DNA of 64,000 nucleotides from Pseudomonas synxantha. Its GTDB lineage: Bacteria > Pseudomonadota > Gammaproteobacteria > Pseudomonadales > Pseudomonadaceae. The notes under the pieces are model-generated. The model was not told the DNA's origin. It did not search any database and saw only the letters and a program-made list of their open reading frames with translations. The stretch is taken from assembly GCF_900105675.1 (NCBI RefSeq), contig NZ_LT629786.1, positions 5,580,001 to 5,644,000 on the forward strand, given 5' to 3'. This document shows positions 56,192 to 64,000 of the stretch, piece after piece (position 1 is the stretch's first letter; each line of letters begins with the position of its first letter). Both the position numbers and the translations under genes were made by a program.

Positions 56192-56213
56192 AATATCAAA
56201 ACTTTTTGATATT
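56192..56213. promoter_or_regulatory. perfect inverted repeat upstream of the ArsR-methyltransferase gene
   Basis: Arms AATATCAAAA and TTTTGATATT flank a two-base centre, a 22-base perfect inverted repeat 42 bases before the regulator's start. An ArsR dimer site for autoregulation is the simplest reading; it also lies upstream of divergent tkt. Confidence 0.6.
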
Positions 56214-56255
56214 GGCCTTGCGGGGATCCCAACCCGTCACTAGACTGCTGGCCTT

Positions 56256-57251
56256 ATGAACCTACCCGTGCCCTCCCTGCGTCCTGACGATGGCGATGAG
56301 CTTGCAGCCTTGTGCAAGGCCGCTGGCGATCCGTTGCGCTTGAACGTATTGCGTGCACTGGCCAACGATTCCTTCGGGGTATTGGAACTGGCGCAGATCT
56401 TCGCCATCGGCCAGTCCGGCATGAGCCACCATTTGAAGGTGCTGGCCCAGGCCGACCTGGTGGCCACCCGCCGCGAAGGCAATGCGATCTTTTACCGCCG
56501 CGCCCTGCCCCACACCGAACAGCTGGGCGGCAAATTGCATGCGGCGCTGCTTGAGGAAGTGGACAACCTGGGCCTGCCAAGCGATGTGCAATCGCGGATC
56601 GGCCAGGTGCACGGGCAACGCGCCGCCGCCAGCCAGGATTTTTTTTCCCGGGTTGCCGACAAGTTTCGCGCCCAGCAGGACCTGATCGCCGGGCTGGCCC
56701 AGTACCGCGAAAGCGTGCTGGCGCTATTGGACAAGCTGAGCTTCAGTGATAAGGCCACGGCCCTGGAAGTCGGCCCTGGCGACGGCGGTTTCCTGCCGGA
56801 ACTGGCGCGCCGCTTTGTGCAGGTCACGGCGCTGGACAACAGCCCGGCGATGCTGGAGCTGGCGCGCCAGCTCTGTGAGCGCGAAGCCTTGGGCAATGTG
56901 CGCCTGCAGTTGGCCGACGCCCTGGGTGACACCGGCCTGCGGGCCGATTGCGTGGTGCTGAACATGGTCTTGCACCATTTCGCCGCACCGGCCGATGCCC
57001 TCAAGCAAATGGCCGGGTTGCTGCACCCCGGTGGTAGCCTGCTGGTGACGGATTTATGCAGCCACAACCAGAATTGGGCCAAGGAGGCCTGCGGTGATCT
57101 CTGGCTGGGTTTTGAACAGGACGATCTGGCCCGTTGGGCCACCGCTGCGGGACTCGTTCCCGGGGAAAGCCTCTATGTAGGTTTACGTAATGGTTTCCAG
57201 ATTCAGGTCCGCCATTTTCAGCGGCCGGCTGGCGACACTCACCATCGGTAA
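56256..57251 (+). CDS. ArsR-type regulator fused to an SAM methyltransferase domain (SahR-like)
   Basis: 331-residue fusion. Residues about 10-95 form an ArsR winged helix ([45 protein letters not shown]), and about 130-320 a class I methyltransferase with motif [10 protein letters not shown] (170-178) and a VVLNMVLHH motif. The family includes SahR, which controls the methionine/SAM cycle by sensing S-adenosylhomocysteine. Here it lies 19 bases upstream of metK in one unit, which fits such a role. Metal-ligand cysteines of classic ArsR are not evident. Confidence 0.82.
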   Translation: MNLPVPSLRPDDGDELAALCKAAGDPLRLNVLRALANDSFGVLELAQIFAIGQSGMSHHLKVLAQADLVATRREGNAIFYRRALPHTEQLGGKLHAALLEEVDNLGLPSDVQSRIGQVHGQRAAASQDFFSRVADKFRAQQDLIAGLAQYRESVLALLDKLSFSDKATALEVGPGDGGFLPELARRFVQVTALDNSPAMLELARQLCEREALGNVRLQLADALGDTGLRADCVVLNMVLHHFAAPADALKQMAGLLHPGGSLLVTDLCSHNQNWAKEACGDLWLGFEQDDLARWATAAGLVPGESLYVGLRNGFQIQVRHFQRPAGDTHHR

Positions 57252-57270
57252 ATATCAGGAAAACATCGAG

Positions 57271-58461
57271 ATGAGCGAATACTCCCTTTTCACCTCCGAG
57301 TCCGTGTCTGAAGGGCATCCGGACAAAATCGCCGACCAGATCTCTGACGCGGTGCTGGACGCTATCATCGCTGAAGACAAGTTCGCCCGCGTGGCGTGCG
57401 AGACGCTGGTGAAAACGGGCGTGGCGATCATCGCCGGTGAAGTCACCACCACGGCCTGGGTCGACCTCGAGCAGATCGTTCGTGATGTGATCACCGATAT
57501 TGGCTACAACAGCTCCGACGTCGGCTTCGATGGCGCGACCTGCGGCGTGATGAACATCATCGGCAAGCAGTCGCCCGACATCAACCAGGGCGTTGACCGG
57601 GCCAAGCCTGAAGACCAGGGCGCCGGCGACCAGGGCCTGATGTTCGGCTACGCCAGCAACGAGACCGACGTACTGATGCCTGCGCCGATCACCTTCTCCC
57701 ACCAGTTGGTGCAACGTCAGGCCGAGGCACGTAAATCCGGATTGTTGCCATGGCTGCGCCCGGACGCCAAGTCCCAGGTGACCTGCCGCTACGAAGGCGG
57801 CAAGGTCGTAGGGATCGACGCCGTTGTACTATCGACCCAGCACAACCCGGACGTGTCCTACGCCGACCTGCGTGAAGGCGTGATGGAGCTGATCGTCAAG
57901 CACGTGTTGCCTGCCGAGTTGCTGACCAAGGACACCCAGTTCCACATTAACCCGACCGGCCAGTTCATCATCGGCGGCCCGGTGGGCGACTGCGGCCTGA
58001 CCGGGCGCAAGATCATCGTCGACAGCTACGGCGGCATGGCCCGTCACGGCGGCGGTGCGTTCTCCGGCAAGGATCCCTCTAAGGTTGACCGTTCGGCGGC
58101 TTACGCCGGTCGTTATGTGGCCAAGAACATCGTGGCTGCCGGCCTGGCCGAGCGCTGCGAAATCCAGGTTTCCTATGCCATTGGCGTGGCCCAGCCGACG
58201 TCGATCTCGCTGAATACCTTCGGCACCGGCAAGATCAGCGATGACAAGATCGTCAAGCTGGTGCGTGAGATCTTCGACCTGCGCCCCTACGCGATCACCA
58301 CCATGCTTGACCTGCTGCATCCGATGTACCAGGAAACCGCAGCCTACGGTCACTTCGGTCGTACCCCCGCGCAGAAGACTGTTGGCGACGACACCTTCAG
58401 CACCTTCACCTGGGAAAAAACCGACCGCGCCAACGACCTGCGCACTGCCGCCGGCCTGTAA
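57271..58461 (+). CDS. metK: S-adenosylmethionine synthetase
   Basis: 396-residue enzyme making SAM from methionine and ATP. Motifs: [18 protein letters not shown] (about 12-29), [12 protein letters not shown] (about 117-128) and [19 protein letters not shown] (about 265-283). The start at 57271 has AGGAAA about 10 bases upstream. It is translated right after the ArsR-methyltransferase gene and has a strong terminator. Confidence 0.97.
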   Translation: MSEYSLFTSESVSEGHPDKIADQISDAVLDAIIAEDKFARVACETLVKTGVAIIAGEVTTTAWVDLEQIVRDVITDIGYNSSDVGFDGATCGVMNIIGKQSPDINQGVDRAKPEDQGAGDQGLMFGYASNETDVLMPAPITFSHQLVQRQAEARKSGLLPWLRPDAKSQVTCRYEGGKVVGIDAVVLSTQHNPDVSYADLREGVMELIVKHVLPAELLTKDTQFHINPTGQFIIGGPVGDCGLTGRKIIVDSYGGMARHGGGAFSGKDPSKVDRSAAYAGRYVAKNIVAAGLAERCEIQVSYAIGVAQPTSISLNTFGTGKISDDKIVKLVREIFDLRPYAITTMLDLLHPMYQETAAYGHFGRTPAQKTVGDDTFSTFTWEKTDRANDLRTAAGL

Positions 58462-58491
58462 GCGTTCGCGCTACAGACAGAAACACCCGGT

Positions 58492-58520
58492 AAAAAGCCC
58501 CGTGCAATCGGGGCTTTTTT
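58492..58520 (+). terminator. rho-independent terminator after metK
   Basis: Eleven-base stem AAAAAGCCCCG / CGGGGCTTTTT with a six-base loop and a T-tract, 30 bases after the stop. Confidence 0.95.
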
Positions 58521-58541
58521 GTGGGCGCTTGGATGACTTAG

Positions 58542-60236
<1,695 letters not shown>

Positions 60237-60275
60237 ACGCCGCCCGGCCACCTGATTGCGACCTTGGAGCTTTAT

Positions 60276-60671
60276 ATGAAATTTCTCGCCCCCCTTGCCT
60301 TGCTGACCCTCGCAAGTTTCACAGCCACGCCACTACTGGCCGCCGAAGACGCGCAGCCGCTTACCGGCTGCGCCGCCAAGCGCCAGGCCATCAGCACCCA
60401 GATAGACCAGGCCAAGGCCCATGGCAACAGCGCCCAGCAAGCCGGCCTGGAAAAAGCCCTGGCCGAAGTCACCGCCCACTGCACTGATGCGTCCTTGCGT
60501 AAAGAGCGTGAAAACAAGGTGCTGGACGCCAAGCATGAAGTCAGCCGCCGTCAGGCCGACCTCGACAAGGCCATGAAAAAAGGCGATCCGGACAAGATCG
60601 ACAAGCGTAAGGACAAGCTGGCCGAGTCGCGCAAAGAGTTGCAGGACGCGGTGGAAGAACTCGACCAATAA
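60276..60671 (+). CDS. DUF1090 family periplasmic protein
   Basis: 131-residue protein with a signal peptide ending LLA-AED and a mature region of long charged helices (TQIDQAKAHGNSAQQAGLEKAL and HEVSRRQADLDKAMKKGDPDKIDKRKDKL), matching DUF1090 (YqjC-like). The two cysteines (TGCAAK and AHCTDA) are family-typical. Function unknown. Start at 60276 has GGAG 6 bases upstream; it follows ligB by 39 bases. Confidence 0.85.
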   Translation: MKFLAPLALLTLASFTATPLLAAEDAQPLTGCAAKRQAISTQIDQAKAHGNSAQQAGLEKALAEVTAHCTDASLRKERENKVLDAKHEVSRRQADLDKAMKKGDPDKIDKRKDKLAESRKELQDAVEELDQ

Positions 60672-60677
60672 ACCCGG

Positions 60678-61124
60678 TCAGTGGTCGCGGAACTGCTTAT
60701 GACAGGCGCTGCAGGCATCTTCGACTTTCTGCACCGCAGGCTGGAGGTTGCTGGCCTTGTAGGGCTGCAATTGGCTGGCGATCACCAATTCACCGGTGGC
60801 CGCCTCAAGGTCGCGGGCCAGTTGCTGAAATTGCGCCTGTTTTTGCCAGACATCGTCCTTGGCGCTGGTGTGGTCTTCTTCGCGCACACTCGGGAAATGC
60901 TTCCACGGTTCATGGGACAAGGCATCCAGCTTGACCGCTCCCTCGGCGAACCTGGCGCCGTCGAACGGGATACGTCCACGCAACATGCCGCCCAGGTCTT
61001 CGCCGGTCTTGAGCATCTGCTTGAAGATCGCCTTGCGCTGGCCCAGAGGGGAATTGGGGTCGACACCGCCACAGGCGGACAAGGCCAGACAGGCCAGCAG
61101 TACAACGGTCAGTTTTTTTAACAT
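60678..61124 (-). CDS. cytochrome c prime-type lipoprotein
   Basis: 148-residue class II cytochrome. The haem motif CSACHKQF lies at about 139-146 near the C-terminus. The N-terminus (MLKKLTVVLLACLALSACGG) has a lipobox-like LSAC, so it may be lipid-anchored in the periplasm. The four-helix-bundle body fits cytochrome c'. It is convergent with the DUF1090 gene (7 bases between stops). A start at 61127 (one codon earlier) is also possible. Confidence 0.85.
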   Translation of the reverse strand: MLKKLTVVLLACLALSACGGVDPNSPLGQRKAIFKQMLKTGEDLGGMLRGRIPFDGARFAEGAVKLDALSHEPWKHFPSVREEDHTSAKDDVWQKQAQFQQLARDLEAATGELVIASQLQPYKASNLQPAVQKVEDACSACHKQFRDH

Positions 61125-61256
61125 CATGATGGCTTCAAGGTCACGGAAAACGGCGGCCAGTATCCTCGCACCGCCCACAAAGACCAATAGCCCTATTAAT
61201 AATAAGGGTTGCCCGCCTGCAGCGACGCACGGGCAATCGTTTCAGGAATTGCCTAG

Positions 61257-62450
61257 ATGAATGTCACCTTTAAACCCTGGAGCCGCCGCCTGGCGTGGGC
61301 TCTGCCGATGATCGCGCTGCTGGCCGGCTGCGATGCAGGTAAAGACACCGACAAAGAAGTCGCCAAAGAAGAAGCCAAGCCTCACGCCGTCGCCACCTAT
61401 GTGAGTGCGCCTTGGGAAGCCTTGCCGGTTGTCGCCGACAGCGACTTGCTGGCCGGGTTTGAATCCTGGCGCAGCGCCTGCCAGCGCCTCAAGGCCGACC
61501 CGGTGTGGGGCACGACCTGCGCAGCCGCGACCAGCGTACCGGGCGATGCCGTGGCGGTCCGTGGCTTCCTCAAAGAGCACCTGGATGTATTCGGCCTGCG
61601 TTCGGCTGACAACACCCCACATGGCTTGATCACCGGCTATTACGAGCCGGTCTATCCTGGCAGCCTGACAAAAACCGCCAGCGCCCACGTGCCGGTATAC
61701 GGTGTGCCGGATGACCTGATCATCGTCAACCTCGAAAGTATCTACCCGGAACTCAAGGGCAAGCGTCTGCGCGGGCGCCTGGAAGGCCGCGTACTCAAGC
61801 CCTACGACGACGCCAGCACCCTCAACAGCCAAGGTTCGACCGCCAAGCCGATTGCCTGGCTGACTGACCCGATGGACCTGCAATTCCTGCAGATCCAGGG
61901 TTCGGGGCGTATTCAACTGGCGGGCGGGCGCCAACTGCGTGTCGGTTATGGCGACCAGAACGGCTACCCCTATCGCCCTATCGGCCGTTGGCTGGTAGAG
62001 CAAGGCGAGCTGAAAAAAGAAGAGGTGACCATGGGCGCCATCAGTGCCTGGGCCAAGGCACACCCGCAGCGTATTCCAGAGCTGCTGGCGAGCAACCCCA
62101 GCTACGTTTTCTTCAGCGCCCGCCCCGACAGCAACGAAGGCCCGCGCGGTTCGCTGAACGTGCCATTGACCGCCGGCTATAGCGTGGCGGTGGATCGCAA
62201 GGTGATCCCGCTGGGTAGCCTGCTGTGGCTGTCGACCACCAAACCCGACGGTTCACCGATCATCCGGCCCGTTGCAGCCCAAGACACCGGCGGCGCAATC
62301 ACCGGCGAAGTGCGGGCAGACCTGTTCTGGGGCACGGGTGATGCGGCAGGCGAGCTGGCAGGGAATATGAAGCAACAGGGGCAGATCTGGATGTTGTGGC
62401 CAAAGGGTGCGCCATTGCCTCAGGTACCAGAGGCGCCAGCTGGTACCTGA
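61257..62450 (+). CDS. mltA: membrane-bound lytic murein transglycosylase A
   Basis: 397-residue outer-membrane lipoprotein with lipobox LLAGC (cysteine about 24) that cleaves peptidoglycan to 1,6-anhydromuropeptides. The family motifs are GLITGYYEPVYPGS (about 121-134), FLQIQGSGRIQLAGG (about 205-219) and RPVAAQDTGGAITGEVRADLFWGTGDAAGE, whose aspartate is catalytic (about 340). It is divergent from the cytochrome gene. Confidence 0.95.
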   Translation: MNVTFKPWSRRLAWALPMIALLAGCDAGKDTDKEVAKEEAKPHAVATYVSAPWEALPVVADSDLLAGFESWRSACQRLKADPVWGTTCAAATSVPGDAVAVRGFLKEHLDVFGLRSADNTPHGLITGYYEPVYPGSLTKTASAHVPVYGVPDDLIIVNLESIYPELKGKRLRGRLEGRVLKPYDDASTLNSQGSTAKPIAWLTDPMDLQFLQIQGSGRIQLAGGRQLRVGYGDQNGYPYRPIGRWLVEQGELKKEEVTMGAISAWAKAHPQRIPELLASNPSYVFFSARPDSNEGPRGSLNVPLTAGYSVAVDRKVIPLGSLLWLSTTKPDGSPIIRPVAAQDTGGAITGEVRADLFWGTGDAAGELAGNMKQQGQIWMLWPKGAPLPQVPEAPAGT

Positions 62451-62465
62451 CAAACGCTGAAGATC

Positions 62466-62495
62466 AAATGTGGTGGGGGCTTGCCCCCTCCCACA
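62466..62495. repeat. single REP-like hairpin
   Basis: TGTGGTGGGGGCTTGCCCCC and CTCCCACA form a diverged hairpin 15 bases after mltA. Confidence 0.7.
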
Positions 62496-62513
62496 AGGTT
62501 TCTGCATCAGGCT

Positions 62514-62903
62514 TTAGATCGAGACGAAGAAGAAACTCGCGATCAACGCCATCCCCACGAACCACACCAGCGATCGCAAAATGGCCCAATCCGCCAAGTA
62601 GCAGATGATGTACAACAGGCGACTGGTGATAAACAACACCGCCAGTACATTGATCGTCACCAGCTCTGCCGTGCCGGCCAGGTGCGCAATGATCACTGCT
62701 GCGGCAAACGCGGGGGTTACTTCAAAACTGTTGAGCTGGGCACTATGGGCGCGTTTGGCGAAGCCTTCGAGGGTATCGAGGAACGCACGCGGGTCGTGAT
62801 TGTGCCGCAGCCCGAACTTGCCGCCACTGAACTTGGCCACGCCAATGCACAAGTAAGGCAGAAAAAATGCAATCAACACACACCAGAAAGCCACTGTCAT
62901 CAC
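62514..62903 (-). CDS. MAPEG family membrane protein
   Basis: 129-residue protein with about four membrane segments and the MAPEG-type stretch REPRAF-like HDPRAFLDTLEGFAKRAHSAQLNSFEVTPAFAAAVIIAH. The bacterial members are of undefined function (glutathione or eicosanoid metabolism in eukaryotes). It ends just after mltA on the opposite strand and is followed upstream by an EamA transporter gene. Confidence 0.85.
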   Translation of the reverse strand: MMTVAFWCVLIAFFLPYLCIGVAKFSGGKFGLRHNHDPRAFLDTLEGFAKRAHSAQLNSFEVTPAFAAAVIIAHLAGTAELVTINVLAVLFITSRLLYIICYLADWAILRSLVWFVGMALIASFFFVSI

Positions 62904-62931
62904 TCATTCCTTTTTTGGATTTATCCGACGG

Positions 62932-63765
62932 TTAGAATTTCATCACGAACATGCCGATCAACACCAACCCACAGGCTATGAGCCGTGGCCGGCCGAAAGG
63001 TTCTTTCAAATAACGCATGCCGAACAGCACCACCAGAATCACGCTGACTTCCCGCAGCGCGGCGGCCTCGGCAATCGAGCCCAACTGCATGGCCCAAAGC
63101 ACCAAAGCGTAGCTCAACAACACACATAACCCCACGCTCAGCCCCAACCGCCATTGGGTGCGCCAGAACAGGCCGAACGCTGCGCGTTTTCGCACCAATG
63201 CCAGCAACGGAAACGGCCAGGCGCTGAGCAGCGTCAGCCACACCAGGTAATCCAAGGGGTGCGCCCAGCGCCGCAGTGCCTGCCCATCCAGAAAGGTGTA
63301 ACAGCCGATACACAGGCCGATCAGCAACACCACCGGCAGCATCGACCACGGCAACCGGTCGCCGCCCCCGCCCTGCCACAACAGGCACAACATGCCGAAC
63401 GGGATCAGCAAAATGCCCAGGATCTGCTGGGTACTCAGCACCTCGCCGGCAAACACCAAGGTCAGCATCAGCACGACCAAAGGCGATAAGCCGCGCATCA
63501 GCGGATACACCAGGCCCAGGTCACCGACCCGATAGGCCTGGATCAACAAATAGCGGTAGAGCAATTCAAACAGTGCAGAGGCAATGATCCACGGCCAGAT
63601 GCCCAGCGGCGGCAAGGACACAAACCCTACCGCGAACACCACGAACAGCAGCGCCACACTGTCCATGCAGGCGATGACCAACAAACGTTCGCCACTGAAT
63701 TTGATCAAGGTGTTCCACGTCGCATGCAACAGCGCCGCTACCAGCACCAGAGCTGTCGCTACCAC
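62932..63765 (-). CDS. EamA/DMT-family transporter
   Basis: 277-residue transporter with ten predicted membrane segments of the drug/metabolite (EamA) type. Two repeats start ALLHATWNTLIKFSG and near PVVLLIGLCIGCYTFLDGQAL. The start is taken as a GTG at 63765 because GGAGG lies 5 bases upstream; a GTG at 63801 (MQLHEESIAE...) has no site. Substrate unknown. It lies 28 bases upstream of the MAPEG gene on the same strand. Confidence 0.82.
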   Translation of the reverse strand: MVATALVLVAALLHATWNTLIKFSGERLLVIACMDSVALLFVVFAVGFVSLPPLGIWPWIIASALFELLYRYLLIQAYRVGDLGLVYPLMRGLSPLVVLMLTLVFAGEVLSTQQILGILLIPFGMLCLLWQGGGGDRLPWSMLPVVLLIGLCIGCYTFLDGQALRRWAHPLDYLVWLTLLSAWPFPLLALVRKRAAFGLFWRTQWRLGLSVGLCVLLSYALVLWAMQLGSIAEAAALREVSVILVVLFGMRYLKEPFGRPRLIACGLVLIGMFVMKF

Positions 63766-63867
63766 CAGGACCTCCGCAATTGATTCTTCATGTAACTGCA
63801 CATGTTTATACTAAACCCTGCTTCGGCGCACCTCGTGTGCCTACACTTCCCGTTCCAAGGACCCCGG

Positions 63868-64000
63868 ATGCTTGAACTTGTTGCCGCCTTCATTTGCCTT
63901 ACCACCCTGCTCACCTATGTGAACTTCCGTTTCATCGGCCTGCCACCGACCATCGGCGTGATGGTCACCGCGCTGATCTTTTCGCTGATCCTGCAAGGCC
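63868..64000 (+). CDS. cation:proton antiporter, partial (start only)
   Basis: The first 44 codons (MLELVAAFICLTTLLTYVNF and so on) are visible before the window ends. The hydrophobic start with TYVNFRFIGLPPTIGVMV matches the N-terminus of CPA1 sodium/proton antiporters of the NhaP type. AAGGA is 7 bases upstream. The rest of the gene lies outside, so the call is provisional. Confidence 0.75.
   Translation, partial: MLELVAAFICLTTLLTYVNFRFIGLPPTIGVMVTALIFSLILQG

Overview
The window reads as chromosomal DNA of a Pseudomonas of the P. fluorescens group. It is GC-rich, almost every gene has a clear Pseudomonas counterpart, and the intergenic gaps are full of short palindromic REP elements built on GGGGGCTTGCCCCC or GGAGCTTGCTCC cores, a kind known from P. 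fluorescens SBW25-type genomes. No rRNA, tRNA, prophage, insertion sequence or CRISPR array was seen.

Region 1 (1-32.6 kb) is a quaternary-ammonium catabolic block in nearly the gene order known from P. aeruginosa. It holds gbcA (glycine betaine demethylase); the leftward unit dipeptidase - small V4R-like protein - dgcA - dgcB - etfA - etfB (dimethylglycine demethylase and its electron transfer flavoprotein); the carnitine genes cdhR / caiX-cdhC-cdhA-cdhB; the master regulator gbdR; the serine dehydratase sdaB; the choline ABC transporter cbcXWV; the BCCT transporter betT; and betI-betB-betA (choline to glycine betaine). Carnitine and choline both feed glycine betaine, which is demethylated stepwise towards sarcosine, glycine and serine. 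Accessory genes sit inside this block: a secreted lytic polysaccharide monooxygenase (2.2-3.7 kb) and a small island with an LprI-like protein, a tyrosinase, a DUF3010 protein and a secreted hypothetical protein (11.7-14.2 kb).

Region 2 (32.8-48.8 kb) is a mixed set: a TldD/PmbA-type protease pair, an RhlA-like acyltransferase without RhlB next to a DHA2-family exporter, dbpA, a YhiN/HI0933-type flavoprotein, a YccS-type membrane protein, a periplasmic solute-binding protein, an ElaA-type acetyltransferase, a small winged-helix protein, a YgjP-type metallopeptidase, a REC-PAS-GGDEF-EAL signalling protein, and a PL7 alginate lyase.

Region 3 (49.2-64 kb) is mostly housekeeping: fba, two small lipoproteins (one MliC-like), pgk, epd and tkt on the minus strand; divergently an ArsR-methyltransferase fusion regulator and metK; then ligB, a DUF1090 protein, a cytochrome c', mltA, a MAPEG protein, an EamA transporter and the start of a cation:proton antiporter cut by the window end.

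The most interesting non-coding signals are: two lux-box-like palindromes sharing CTGTCA-N4-TGACAG arms upstream of the tyrosinase and of a small orphan gene; a tandem pair of 21-bp repeats upstream of cbcX that fits an AraC-family (GbdR) operator; a perfect palindrome upstream of betI; a perfect inverted repeat upstream of the ArsR-methyltransferase gene; and a cluster of DnaA-box-like sites inside diverged repeats after gbcA. Assignments come from reading motifs and from knowledge of the families; no database search was run.
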